From Zea mays (lineage: Eukaryota > Streptophyta > Magnoliopsida > Poales > Poaceae), in contig NC_050101.1 of the NCBI RefSeq assembly GCF_902167145.1, positions 177,688,428 to 177,752,427 of the forward strand: 64,000 nt of DNA, in the 5' to 3' direction. Position numbers and translations under genes: made by a program. Numbering within the stretch: position 1 is the first letter of the stretch; every line of letters starts with the position of its first letter. This document shows, piece by piece, positions 21,648 through 33,069 of this stretch. Under the pieces are notes generated by a model. It was not told where the DNA came from and ran no database searches. It was given only the letters and a program-made list of their open reading frames with translations.

Positions 21648-22933
21648 ATAGGGTGTATGTGTTTTTATGAAGCCAACACAATAGTTCGGGTAGTTCGGGA
21701 ATACCCGAACCCGAACCCGAAATTCCGGGTACCCGAATTTTCGGGTATTGAAAAACCCGTTGTAATTTCGGGTATTGATTCTCAAAACCCGAAATTTTTA
21801 AAACCCGAATTACCCGACCCGAAAATTTCGGGTAACCCGAACGCCCACCCCTAGTCCCCGTTGAGGAGTCCACTAAGGACGGGTCTTTTTCAACCCTTTC
21901 CCTCTCTCTCCACCGATCACTCAAGACCGGCGAGCTCTTCTTCTTCTCAAGGATCACTTAAGACCCCGCAAGGACCACCACACTCTTTGGTGTCTCTTGC
22001 TAGCTTTTACAAGCCTCCAAAACTTTGGAGGAAGTTCAATGGGAGTCAAAACTCCACGCACAAATGATCACAAGATGTAGTGCTCACTAACTCTCAATAA
22101 TTCTCACAAGGCACTCTTGCTAGACTCACACGAGAGGCTTTCTTTTGCTAGCTCTCTTTTTGTGGCACTTGTGTTGGTTGTAGTGGCCCAAATCTTGCGC
22201 ATAGGATGGATCAATGAATATATGTGGTTGGGAGGGCTTGAGTATGTCAACTAGATGACTTGGAATGTTGCTTGGACTCCCACCCCTTGAAGTGGCCGGT
22301 TGGGGTGGTATTTATAGCCACCAACCAAATTATAGTCGTTGGAGAAGGCTGCTGGCGATGGGCGCACCGGACAGTCCGGTGCGCCACCGGACAGTGTCCG
22401 GTGCGTCGCCACGTCATCATGTTCCTCAGGGTTGGAGCTGATCGACCGTTGGAGGCTTTGTCCTCATGTGGCACCGGACAGTCCGGTGCCCCTCTGACCA
22501 ACTGCTCTGACTTCTGCCGCGTTCACTATTTTGCATTGTTCACTGTCAGAGTCGACCGTTGCGCGCAGATAGTCGTTGCTCCGCTGGCGCACCGGACAGT
22601 CCGGTGGCACACCGGACAGTCCGGTGAATTATAGCGGAGCTATGCCTGGGAAACCCGAAGCTGAAGAGTTTGAGGTCGATCCTCCCTGGTGCACCGGACA
22701 CTGTCCGGTGGCACACCGGACAGTCCGGTGCGCCAGACCAGGGAGCACTTCGGTTTTCTTTGCTCCTTTGTATTTGAACCCTTTTTAATCTTTGTATTGG
22801 TTTTGAGTTGAACCTTTGGCACCTGTAGAACATATACTCTACAGCAAACTAGTTAGTCCAATTGTTTGTGTTGGGCAATTCAATCACCAAAATCATTTAG
22901 GAAAAGGTTTGACCCTATTTCCCTTTCAAGATG

Positions 22934-23374
22934 TGTTCATGAGAGAAAAAAACCACAATGCTGCGTTGTTTTGGCTCAAGAGAAAAATCATGTTATAGTT
23001 CTTAGTTGCTATGCAAATTATGTTTTACCTTTTATTAGCTTGGTTGGACATTTGGTGCTGTCTGAAACTACATGCTGAATGAATATGTTGCATGTTGGAA
23101 CTGTTTGAATCTAAAGTGTTGTCTGAATCTGTTGCATATTGTAATTGTCTAAATTAGTTGCATTTTATTCATGGGACATTCGGTGCAATCTAAATCTGTT
23201 GCATATTGGAAATGTCTGAAACTGTATGTTTGAACTGTCTGAAACTATATGCGAGTTGTTGCATGAATTGGATTGTCTCACTAGGGAAACTTCCAAATAG
23301 CAACACCCTTATGTCGGGTATTCCACACGGGGATTGTGTTGTCCAAAAAAATACCCAGCATCCGATCACTTTCA
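22934..23374. other. Unclassified sequence with degenerate short repeats
   Basis: Contains repeated variants of GTTGCATATTGGAA, TTGTCTGAAACT and similar words with loose spacing of about 40 bases. It does not continue the gag of element D, which would be expected if solo LTR E had simply inserted there. It may be the subterminal part of a DNA transposon; I cannot assign it. Confidence 0.35.
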
Positions 23375-23378
23375 GCTA

Positions 23379-23510
23379 TGTTTAGATACTCTAGTATTCA
23401 CTTTAATACACATGGGTTGAGGTGAATTGAGGTGTAAATTAGTTTAATTTACACCCCAACCTAACTCATGTGTATTGGGGTGAATACTAAAACACCAAAA
23501 CAAACCCTCC
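23379..23510. mobile_element. Fold-back MITE-like element
   Basis: The left half (TAGTATTCACTTTAATACACATG, then GTGTAAATTAG) is an imperfect inverted copy of the right half (CTCATGTGTATTGGGGTGAATACTAAAAC), so the segment folds into one long hairpin. No exact target duplication could be fixed. Boundaries are approximate. Confidence 0.55.
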
Positions 23511-24400
23511 CTAGGTTAATTTCTCCTCTGCGACCAAACTAGGCCTTAGTCCCAGCTCGGCGGGTCACCGTGGCCCTAGCGCGAACAGGCTAGCTATGGT
23601 GTGTCGAATCTAAGCCGTCGTTGACATCAACATCGGCCACGAGAGCATTGGCGAGACATATATAGGTCTCGTTTGTTTCAGCTTTTTGCAGCTTCTGTCA
23701 CCAAAAGTTGTTGCGGACTGTCAAACGCTCAACTTTTTAGTCAGCTTCTATAAAATTCGTTTTGATAAAAATCATCCAAAATCAACATAAACATATAATC
23801 GTTTGATCCGTTGCAATAGTAGTAATCCGTCACTTTCTAAATCTTGAACCATATAGACAACTTCATCTTGCTCCGCACGTAATCCCAACGATATATAGCC
23901 AAATTCTCATCTATATGTCGTGTCTGTCTTCACTTACTTCCTAATAAGTCTAACGTACTTCACGTATACAAGTTACCAGTTCAAATAAATCACTAAGAAA
24001 ACCGATCATGTGGAGGATGGAACCAATCTAATCCGATATTATAAATGCCGATGCTTTTTTCCAAAAAAATGGAATAAGTCTATATAAAAAGCGTGATGAC
24101 GACGGCGGGCGGATAAGTAGAGGAAAGAGGGAACATGTTTTTTCTTTATTGAAAATAAAAATGCCGATGTGTTGGATGGAATAATATTCCCGACGACAAG
24201 TAAAACAAAACTTTATTGAATCTCTTCTTTTTTGGAAAGTTCACAAAGTCAATTATTCTCAATTATGATCGAATGAAGAGATGTACGTGTGCGCGAAGCA
24301 ATGGTTTTGGAATTATTTTGAATGGGAGAAGCTGATGATGAACACTTTACATTGATTGCGATATATATATGAACAGAACAGCATATATTGATATATACAG
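23511..24400. other. Intergenic sequence downstream of the RADIALIS-like gene
   Basis: No convincing coding region, RNA gene or complete element. A stretch at about 23,670-23,760 with AGCTTTTTGCAGCTTCTG and complementary AAAAGTTG words resembles a MITE end, but no boundaries were found. Confidence 0.4.
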
Positions 24401-24660
24401 CACATGTACATTATTTCAGCACCACACTGACCGTTCGTCGATCAGTGTCAGTCTAATTAAGTAGGTAATTCTACATCTATCATATACGTGGGTACACACA
24501 TGAGGGTAAAGAGACGATAATTCTTCTTCCTTATTTTCGGCATATCGGTCGTTGCAAAGGGGAAACGACTGCCATATATGCATGCACGTACGCATGCATG
24601 CGTATATATATCACCCCCGGCCCATGGACGTACGTATCATCGGAGAGTAGCCATTCGTCT

Positions 24661-25184
24661 TCATCGCTGGAACTTCGGGTACTGCTTGGTTCTGGGTGCA
24701 TCCAACAAAATACGAGAGAGATGAGCCTATGCATGGGATGATGAGTGGCTGCTGCCATGCATGCACGCATGTCGAATTGCCCACACACCTACCAATGCGA
24801 CCTCTACTACGACCGCCCAAAACTACGACGACGACCAAGTGTGTGCTGTGTTGAATTTGAATGACGACTACGTACGTACCTCGTGGCGGCGGCCATGTCG
24901 TCGTCGAGGCCGGCGCCGGCGACGGGCGCCGGCGCGCTGCCGTAGTAGCTGCCCATGTAGCGGGGGAAGGGGACGCGGCCGGCCTCGATCTGGGTGACGT
25001 CGTGGACGAGCTGCTCGAAGTGGCGGCGCACCTCGTCGGCGGACTTGGTGCCGCCCATGTAGCGGGCGATGTTGTGCCACCGGTCCGGGGCCTCCCTGTC
25101 GTACACCGCCAGCGCGCACTCGAACTGCTTGTTCTGCCGCTGCGTCCACGCGCGGGACGACGACGACCCGCCGCCGGAAGCCAT
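24661..25184 (-). CDS. RADIALIS-like single MYB/SANT-domain protein (two exons)
   Basis: Exon 1 is 25,184-24,880 and exon 2 is 24,691-24,661 (31 bases), joined across a 188-base GT-AG intron. The product is 111 residues. After a short SG-rich N-terminus comes one MYB/SANT domain (about residues 10-65) with W13 ([12 protein letters not shown]), W36 ([10 protein letters not shown]) and a third-helix segment [16 protein letters not shown]. The conserved PFPRYMGS follows, and exon 2 adds the family C-terminus [16 protein letters not shown]-like proteins are small nuclear factors that can antagonise other MYB proteins in growth and floral patterning. Reading without the splice gives a wrong 125-residue tail. 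The intron and tiny last exon match the usual family structure; function in this species is inferred. Confidence 0.9.
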
Positions 25185-25373
25185 TGTTCAGTTCAGAAAG
25201 CTCCGACTCTGAGTGCTGCTAGTTTCTACAGGTGTGTAGTGAAGCGTCAGTGTTTGTGTCAGATCGATGATCTACCTAGAGCTGTAGCTTGCTACTGCAA
25301 GCCAGATGTCGAGTGCAAGCAAATCAGTAATGTTTGGTTACTGAGATAATGACGCTGGTAGGAGGAGCTAGCG

Positions 25374-25381
25374 TATATATA
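25374..25381 (-). promoter_or_regulatory. Probable TATA box of the RADIALIS-like gene
   Basis: TATATATA on the minus strand about 190 bases upstream of the start codon. Sequence and distance fit a plant core promoter with a 5' leader of about 150 bases. Confidence 0.5.
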
Positions 25382-25624
25382 GAGCTTGCTCCCAGCCCAT
25401 CAGCTGGCAGGGATTTCAGACTGAGACCTCCAAAATCCAAAATTGGTATTCATAATCATATATGTCTTCGTCAAGCAGCTTTGTCTGACTTCCGCCCTGC
25501 CTCACGTTACAAGCAGGCAAAGATAGTTAGACCAAGCTATCGAATAATCATGAGAATGGGAATGCTACAAACTTATTTACATGTTATCTTTCATAAAATT
25601 TTAAAACCATAATTTGTAATACAG

Positions 25625-26796
25625 CACTACAAGAAAAGCCTAAATTTTCGTGGGCCGGTATATTTTCGTCGGCCGACCCATGAAAATAAGGAAGTTATTT
25701 TCGTCGGTCTAGTGGCCGACGAAAATAATGCGTATTTTCGTGGGCCCACCACTATTTTCGTCGGTCACTAGGATCGCAGCCAGTCCCAGGATGGGTGCCA
25801 CCGGTCTCCCAGCCACCGGCGGGCTCTCAGCCATTTCAAGCGTGGATGGCACCACCACCGACGGGGTGGGTGCCACCACCTCTGGGGTGGCCAGCACAAC
25901 AGTACCCGTGGATGCATGCACAACCTCCTCCTCACCATGGATCACAGGTGACGTTCCATATTTAGTTTTATGCAAATATTGACCAAACACAGCAATGTAT
26001 AGGTATAGGGATAGCAAAATACAGTCTTATTTGAATGATTGATGAATTGCAGGGTTCAGCATCACATGCTCATGGATCGGAGGGTGCTGTCAACGTCCAA
26101 GACTTCCTCGTCCATGGTTCTGGAGGGAGTGGCCACCTTCCTGGTGGTGGAGGAGGGAGTGGCCAAAACTCCCACAGCCCGCCGGAGTGAGTAGTGAGTA
26201 GTGAGTGTGTTTTGTGAATTGTGTATTTGAAATGGACAATGGACTTATGGACTCTGGACTTATTTGAATGGACTATGGACTATTTATATATATGTGAATG
26301 TGTTTTGTGAATTATGTATTTTGTTTGTGAATCTGTATATGTGAATTGTGATATTGTGTATTTTGCTGTGAATTATTAATAGGTGCAGGAAAATCTGTTT
26401 TGGTGGGGGAACCATCAATTTTCGTCGGCCTCGGTGGTGGCCGACGAAAATATCCTGGGAACATATTTTCGTCGGCCATAAGCGGGCCGACGAAAATATC
26501 GGGCACGTATTTTCGTCGGCCCCACCTAGCCGACGAAAATAGCCTGGGCGTATTTTCGTCGGCCACCACCGGGCCCACGAAAATAGTCAGTCGACCAACT
26601 ATTTTCGTCGGCCTTGGGAAAGCCGACGAAAATAGGTATTTTTCGTCGGTACCACGGAAATAGGTGCCTATTTTCGTCGAACTTATTTTCGGCGGCTATT
26701 TTCGCCGGCCTGCCGACGAAAATATGTTATTTTCGTCGGTTTAGGCTTATTTTCGTGGGTTTTTGGCCCACCAAAATTTAGCCGTTTCCTGTAGTG
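25625..26796. mobile_element. Non-autonomous CACTA element
   Basis: Starts CACTACAAGAAAAGCC and ends GGAAACGGC...CTGTAGTG as an inverted repeat, flanked by the 3-base target duplication CAG (25,622-25,624 and 26,797-26,799). Length is 1172 bases. Both subterminal regions are packed with TTTTCGTCGGCC/GGCCGACGAAAA in both orientations, the usual transposase-binding arrangement of CACTA elements. No transposase. Confidence 0.92.
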
Positions 26797-27035
26797 CAGT
26801 GACTATAACATCCATGACGCGACACAAATTAATATTTATAGGATTATAACAACATCCTATTAAACCATAAGTTATGTTGTTTCTTGTCGTGTTGAACTTG
26901 GATGATTTCTCACGGCTTATCTGTGGATTGTAAGTGAGAACGGGAGAGGGAAACATATGTGTGTTTCATGTATGACGCGGGACGATCATCGAAAACTGAT
27001 GGTCCAAAGGAGTAGTTAAGATTATGTGTATATAA

Positions 27036-27340
27036 GGGCATGTACAGTGGTGTTTAATGTAGAGGCTCTTAAGATGTTTAAGGGGGTTATTTGCAGAAAA
27101 ATCTTAGAGCCGTCTCTCCGTGAAGAGACGCCTCTGGCCCGTAAACCAAGTAGCAACAGACGCCTCACTTCCCACTGTACGAATTTGTCGTCTGTTCTAT
27201 CGATCTGATGCTATACAAATACATTTAATTCTGTATTTATTAATACACTACGTTTATAGACACTCCACTGTACAATAAAGTGTCTTAGTTGTCTCAAGTG
27301 CTTGGAGAACCGTTTTGGTGTCTCTCCACTGTACATGCCC
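27036..27340. mobile_element. Tourist-like MITE (PIF/Harbinger type)
   Basis: Inverted ends GGGCATGTACAGTGG and CCACTGTACATGCCC with TAA target duplications (27,033-27,035 and 27,341-27,343); 305 bases, non-coding. The TAA duplication is typical of PIF/Harbinger. Confidence 0.9.
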
Positions 27341-27343
27341 TAA

Positions 27344-29689
27344 GATGCATCGAGGGTGTGTGGAATTCTGTGAGAGGGGTGATAATGGACTTTAAATTAT
27401 ACACTATAAAATATTTAAGAATCTGATCATATTAGGATCAGACTTTATTTTTATTTATTTTTTAACTAAAATGAATTTAGCACCACGATCCATTATTACC
27501 GCCCCTACTTACGATCCTGCGTTCACTGACGAGCGACCGGGAATGATGCGTTGCCGCGCGCGCTATCAAATCAAGGTGTATGTATATGATAATATCACAC
27601 GGAGCAAGTTGGTCTCCCCAGGCATGCGGGCGTGCCGGATTCTGTCCTGGGCTCCTGGTAGCTGCAGTATATTTAGGTCTGGCATGCAATGCAAGAAGAA
27701 CATATGCCAGGCAACGACCTGAGTGCAGATTCACCAGGGCGGCAGGGCCCTTTCCTTTCCCCTGCCTGCCTGGCTGCCTGGGCTGCCTCAAGATGGAATC
27801 CTTATCGTTTCTCTATCGATGATCTGAGGCAGCAGCTAGCTTCCGCTTTAATCTGAAGTGGACTGGTGTTCAGCACCTTCCTCTTTAACCTGCAGGTGCA
27901 TTGGCATCCTGCAGCTAGGTTCCTCTGTCGGCCAAGGGAAGAAGGAACCACCAACCACTCGTTGCTGCTACTGTCCAGCTGCGAGAATCCATCCATCCAC
28001 TGATGCCTGCCTGCCTGCCTGGGACTCACGTCGGCATCGAACAATTTAACAGTGAACAATTGTGAGTGAGTGAGTGAGCGAGCGAGTGAATGAGCTTGGA
28101 TGGCCCTGCATCGTTCAGTTCAGACAGAGCCGCGCGTTGGTTCTCTGAAGAATCCCGCCATGGACGACGGAGGGCTTGTTTGCGTCGACGCCTTACAAGT
28201 AGAAACTGCATCGTTAGATTTCAAGGTACGTTTGCAGTGTGCTGAAAGCTGCGTCGGACGTTTGGGAAGGTTAATTTATCAACCAAAATACAACTAGTCC
28301 GGAAAAGGCGGCGCTGCTTTTGTCCGCATCTCGGCCATCGGCATGCAGATTACGAATTCGATGTCCACGACGATGGACGATGGAGGAGAGAATTCAGGGG
28401 TGCCTGCCAGTGCCACTGCCAGCAACACATACCATGTCCATGCCATGTGTGCCAAGATTCCGTTCCTGCCGAGAAATTCTCTCCTCCTCCTACCGAACAA
28501 GCTAGCTGCCCTGACGAAGAAGAGAATCTTGAGACGAGACGAAGCCGGTGGTGCAGCTGGTGGCCACGCGCGGCGCAGGCCGGCTTTCCGGGGAGGACGC
28601 CGCCGCCGATGCGAGGGGAGAAGGGAGATAAGCATCTATCCGCCGATAATCTGGAGTTATCGGATCGGATACTGCTTCGGATGAATTTCCGTAGCTTCGC
28701 TTACATGTCGTGGTGATAATCTGGAGCCGGAGCTGCGAGGAACAACAGCTTGGGGCTTCTCGCTCGGTAATGTGAGTGGCCAGGGTGGTGTTTCAGTGTC
28801 CACGGGCCCCCATAGGTGTGCAGGACGACTGACTATTCCTGCTAACGCAGAAGCAAGCAAACCCGATGGCTGCTCGTGGGCTGGGCTGGGCCATGCATTG
28901 CACCGAGACTCGCGGGAAATCGGGCCCAGCATTTGCAAAACGAGAATCCAGTTTCCATTTCTGCGCTGGCATACGCGATGCGACGGATGCAGTTTTCATG
29001 GCGGAGGACGAAGAGTCGGTGCGAATCGGAATCGGGGAAGGAATGGTCCTCCTGGTCCGCCCAGCCCCACGATTCTTCCACCACCAGCAGCAGGCAGCAG
29101 GCAGCAGGCAGCAGGACGCCGGCCGGCCGACCAGCCAAGCCAACTACCCAGCCGTGGGCCGCCTGTCCTGCCGCCGCCGCAGCATAAATGGCCAGCGAGA
29201 GCACCTGCCTGCCTGCCTGCTCGTCGCCTGCGCCTTCCATGATAAACAACTCGCCGAGTTCTTCGGCAAACAAATCGGCGTGCTGGAACATGATCAGGAT
29301 GTCTTGCTTTCTCTCCACGTCAGTACGTCACCATGCATGTTTTAGCATTAAAAACAGAGAGGCTCCATCTTCTTCTGCTCCACATGGAGCAGTGCAGAGC
29401 AGACGACCGTGGGACGGGAACGGGAGGGGGTGCCATTATTTGTCGCTGGATTGCACTATCCAGCGACAAATAAAAAGAAACGGAGGGAGTATTTCAGTTG
29501 CAGGCCCGTCATCAATGATCACGCGGGCTGGTTGTTGTTGCCTGGACGGATGGACGCTTGACTCACAGCAGCAGCATATATGTTGTTGCCTGCAGATTGT
29601 TTTTAGAGCCCGCTGGGACATCAAGGATGAGGATGAATGACCCCCACACCAGTCCTTTCTTAGTCTTAAGCACTGTTGGGTAACCCTGC
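27344..29689. other. Intergenic region, no recognised gene
   Basis: Overlapping open frames exist on both strands at 28,294-29,345, caused by high GC content. None shows a known domain, a clear start context with introns, or a repeat-free protein-like composition. CAGCAGG repeats occur at about 29,085-29,112 and CTGCCTGC repeats at several places. Confidence 0.4.
29436..29473. repeat. Perfect 16-base inverted repeat beside a Stowaway-like end
   Basis: TTATTTGTCGCTGGAT and its exact reverse complement are separated by TGCACT. It is followed by GAAACGGAGGGAGTA, a Stowaway-MITE-type terminus, so this is probably a remnant of such an element. It would form a short hairpin if transcribed. Confidence 0.7.
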
Positions 29690-30345
29690 TAGGGATGGCA
29701 CTGTGTACCCTAAACCAAAACCTGATACCCGTGGATAAAACCCTATTATGGTTAGTTTGCGAACCTCATTTTTCCATGAGATTTTTATTTTTCCAAGACA
29801 AATTATTTTTTTTCTTGGGGAAATAGAATTTTTTTAAGAAAATGGAGTTCTCAAACTAACCCTTAGGATACGAGTATGACGATTTTATATACCCATGGAT
29901 AATTGAGTCATTTTTATACCCATATGATATGAAGGGCATGAGTATGTTCTCTCTTGTCCCATACCAACTACCTGATACGAAATCCTCTAAGATATGACAT
30001 GTGGGTCTAGATAAGGAGCTTGTTCTCTCTCGTGTGTGGGCTTGTATGATAATGTCATCTAATGTTGAATGTTGTTGACCTTGTGATAAAATTATGTTGG
30101 GTTCTATAATTTTGTCATGTTGGCACAAAGACAGTATGTTATTATTTTAGCGTCTTTTAAATGATCATGACTATTGTATTGTTAGTAGGTATGGGTGCCC
30201 GATAGGTTACCCGCTACTCGTGGTGGGTATGTGGGTATTTTATACCCATGATAGATATTGGGTATGGTTATGTGACATTTTTCTCTAGTGGGTATGGGTA
30301 TGATTTTATGTGCCTATTGAGTATACGTTATCACTGTAATCCCTA
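29690..30345. mobile_element. hAT-like element with degenerate GGGTA repeats
   Basis: Begins TAGGGATGGCACTG and ends with the loosely complementary CACTGTAATCCCTA. The interior has repeated TACCC/GGGTA words, as in other small hAT elements. I found no matching 8-base target duplication, so the ends are provisional. A MITE is nested at 29,750-29,862. Confidence 0.5.
29750..29862. mobile_element. Fold-back MITE
   Basis: GGTTAGTTTGCGAACCTCATTT at the left end pairs with AATGGAGTTCTCAAACTAACC at the right end; 113 bases, AT-rich, non-coding. Confidence 0.72.
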
Positions 30346-31381
30346 TAGATGGCTAAACGGTCGTTCGACACAGCCCTGGCACTAGCACTATTAAGCACAA
30401 CACTATTAGTATCGTGTCAGCACTAGTCCCTAGGTATCGTCCCAGACACGACACTATAGTGCATAATCGTGTCGTGTCGGCACTATACGATAGTAACAGT
30501 TACAGTTGGTCTAAACCGTGCCTAATCATGTCTCTAATCGTGTCGTGCCCGTGCAGGCCTATCATACCAAGGTAACGGCCTAAACACAATACTAGACTCG
30601 TGTCTATAGGTGTACATTCGGGCCGCCCGGCCCGGCCCGGCCCAAGCCCGAAAAGGCCCGTATTGTTTGAATTTTGGGCCGTGTCGGGCCAGCCCATGGG
30701 CCTAGCCCACGGCCCGACTCGTAATTGCTTAAACGTGTCAGGCTCATTTCGGGCGGCCCGAAATTCACATTAGGGGCCCGAAATTCACATCAGAGCCCGA
30801 AATTCAAAACAAATTTAATAAAATAAATAAAAGATAAGACAAATAAATTTGACCAAAATCAAACTTAATATTTGTATTAAATTACTAGAGCCATGCAATG
30901 ACTAACTCGTTTACAAATCATTTTGTTAGAAAGAAAAAGAGTATAATCAGCTCTAAATAAAGTTCGTACGTTCAGTTTATTATCTAATGTTCATAACAAA
31001 AATAAAATTGCATCACATACTCTAATTCAAAGCTACAAAAAACATCTAACTAACATTATCTATAACTTTATGTTCTTTATCAAGTATATATAAGTGTGGA
31101 ATGAAGTGTGATTTTAATAAATATATGAGCCTTTTCGTGCCTTTATATGGGTCATTTCGTGTCTGCCTTAAACGGGCCGTGCTCGTGCCCGCCCATGGGC
31201 CGTGACCTTGGCCCAAACCTGGCCCGATATATCGGGCCGTGCCGGCCCGGCACTAAATTATTTCGTGTCGTGCCGTGCCTGGGCCGTGCTTTTTTTCCGT
31301 GCTTCGGGCCGGCCCATCAGACCCGACCCAAATGTACACCTATGCTCGTGTCATACTCAGTGTCGTCTATAGTCATCCCTA
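30346..31381. mobile_element. hAT-like element interrupted by another hAT
   Basis: The left end TATAGATGGCTAAACGG and right end CTATAGTCATCCCTA are partial inverted repeats, and the interior repeats CGTGTCGTG/CACGACAC words on both sides of the nested element at 30,605-31,344. Boundaries are approximate. Confidence 0.45.
30605..31344. mobile_element. Non-autonomous hAT element (740 bases)
   Basis: Inverted ends TATAGGTGTACATTCGGG and CCCAAATGTACACCTATG with an exact 8-base target duplication CTCGTGTC (30,597-30,604 and 31,345-31,352). GGCCCG/CGGGCC repeats crowd both subterminal regions; the centre is AT-rich and non-coding. Confidence 0.85.
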
Positions 31382-32484
31382 GACCATGCTGACATTCTCA
31401 TCACGCACGTATGCTCACTCTTATGGTCCATAAATCACGCTTGTATGCTCACTCTTATGCTCCATAAATCAGTAGCTGTCGTAGGATTTATATTTTTGTT
31501 CCTTTTTATTAAAAAAATGCTAAACGAAACCTAGAGCATGCTACGTAGTGTGTACCCGTAGCGCTGCGGCATGAGGAAAAGGGAAAGCCCGGAATTCATA
31601 TGTCTTGTCGTCTAAAAGGCCACGGACGGGCCCACGGCTACTGTACTCTGCTCATTCCAAAAGTGTCCTCGACAGTTTGTTAAAATATAATATGTATACT
31701 TCAAAGTTCAGAATCGCATGCACAAAAGCAAGCACAGTAGCAGACAGCGGCACGTAGCAGTAGTATATATGACTATATTTTAAATATGAATCATATGGGT
31801 ACTTTTTCAAAAAAAAAAAAAAAGAAACCGCCGATCTCACCCTGATTCGTGATCAGATGAATGAATGGGGTCCCTTGTACGCCGTCCCAGTTCTCCTTTC
31901 TTTCCGCATTCTTTGCATCCAAGGCATGGATTCCTCCAATTAACAAAGTGGCAATATATGTATGATGCGCGTCAGGAACCCTAAGCTTTCGATCAAATCA
32001 GCGTCTTTTTCCTCCCTGGTCCCTGCTTGTCATCAGCTCAGCTGTCTATCGATTCGGCCAGGCGAAAAGGGCCCAAATACAGGTAGGAGTATGTGTTGAA
32101 GTGGCCATCCTGTATGTTAAGTTGTTAACCCTTCTTTTTTATTATTATTTTGAGCACAGGAAAGTTACTTTCATATAAAACATTTTAAATTCAGAACGAG
32201 GCGGGGTGGGGGCTGGGACATATGCATTCAAGAATTAGTACGGGGGCATTGTAATTTGATGCGGCTTACTTGGTGGCACAGGTTGTTTTGTTCAAAAATA
32301 GTTGTCGTTTTTGTTTTTTTAGGATTCATTAATTCTTAGATTTGATCAAATATGTGAAAAATATAGGTACACCTGCTATAAATCTAGCTAAATTAGAAGA
32401 AAAAAATGTTTGACTAAAATAAATTACTGGTAACTATTTTAGAACCGAGAAACCAACAATATTGATTACCTGAATGCATCTTTA
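31382..32484. other. Intergenic region, nothing recognised
   Basis: AT-rich sequence with a 14-base poly-A run near 31,810 and no coding, RNA or complete mobile-element signature that I can support. Confidence 0.4.
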
Positions 32485-32636
32485 AGGGAGTGTGTTTGGT
32501 TACTTTAATCACTCTCCTAAATTTTAGGGATTAAATTTTAGTTCTTAAAAATTCTATTTGAAAGACTTATTTTAGTCATCCCTTTAATATTTTAGAGACT
32601 AAACTAAAGTTTAAGAGGTGAGAATCAAACGCCCTA
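32485..32636. mobile_element. Fold-back MITE
   Basis: AGGGAGTGTGTTTGGTTAC at the left and GAGAATCAAACGCCCT at the right are inverted copies, and TTTTAGGGATTAAATTTTAG pairs with CTAAACTAAAGTTT near the other end. Probable TTA target duplication; about 150 bases. Confidence 0.65.
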
Positions 32637-32639
32637 TTA

Positions 32640-32770
32640 GGGCTTGTTTGTTTGCTCTCATAGATCGTAGGGTATTTGTGAGGATTTAATCCCATTTATT
32701 CATTCTTGAATAGGGTTTTGGATTAAATTTGCTTCAATCCCCTTTAACCCCTTCAAAACCAAACAAGGCC
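32640..32770. mobile_element. Tourist-like MITE
   Basis: Ends GGGCTTGTTTGTTTG and CAAAACCAAACAAGGCC are inverted, with TTA target duplications (32,637-32,639 and 32,771-32,773); 131 bases. It lies directly against the previous MITE. Confidence 0.78.
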
Positions 32771-33028
32771 TTAGTCGTGTGTCAGTTGATTGTTTGGAGA
32801 ATGGACATGCGATTGAAGGCAACCAGGACCAGGCACACATGCCTGCAGATTTTTGTTCACAGATGGACACAAGTTGCCGCTAGCTAGATCTTCTCCGCCA
32901 CTCCACGCAGTGTGACACGCACAAGAAGCCCACAGCATATATGCATGCATGGAGCAGTGGTTAGTAGAGACAAGGCAACGGTTGTTGTGTGAGCTTGTTC
33001 GTAGTGTTGTAGCCCCACAGCTAGATCA

Positions 33029-33032
<4 letters not shown>

Positions 33033-33067
<35 letters not shown>
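33033..33067. repeat. GA dinucleotide microsatellite
   Basis: About 17 uninterrupted GA units. Confidence 0.95.

Positions 33068-33069
<2 letters not shown>

Larger units (their letters stand above)
11867..21853. mobile_element. Small non-autonomous hAT-type element, split by Sirevirus B
   Basis: Termini are TAGGGCTGGGC at 11,867 and GCCCACCCCTA at 21,853, near-perfect inverted repeats, with an exact 8-base target duplication GTCCCCGT (11,859-11,866 and 21,854-21,861). The element proper is 11,867-12,201 plus 21,653-21,853, about 536 bases. Both ends are rich in degenerate AACCCGAA/TTCGGGT repeats that can pair with each other. No coding capacity. The 8-base duplication and TAGGG-type ends fit the hAT superfamily. 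Confidence 0.88.
11444..22928 (-). mobile_element. Solo LTR E (Sirevirus), split by nested insertions
   Basis: Minus-strand LTR with plus-strand ends TGAAAGTCGCC (11,444) and CTATTTCCCTTTCA (22,928), flanked by AGATG at 11,439-11,443 and 22,929-22,933. Its own sequence is 11,444-11,866 plus 21,862-22,928, about 1.49 kb, with a minus-strand TATA (TATAAATA, 22,309-22,316) and CACCGGAC palindromes (22,368-22,730). No internal region, primer-binding site or gag accompanies it, so it is read as a solo LTR left by intra-element recombination. Confidence 0.82.

Noticed and set aside
28294..29345. Cluster of 90-160-residue open frames on both strands
   Set aside because: GC-rich sequence opens several frames at once; compositions are low-complexity and no domain or gene structure is visible.
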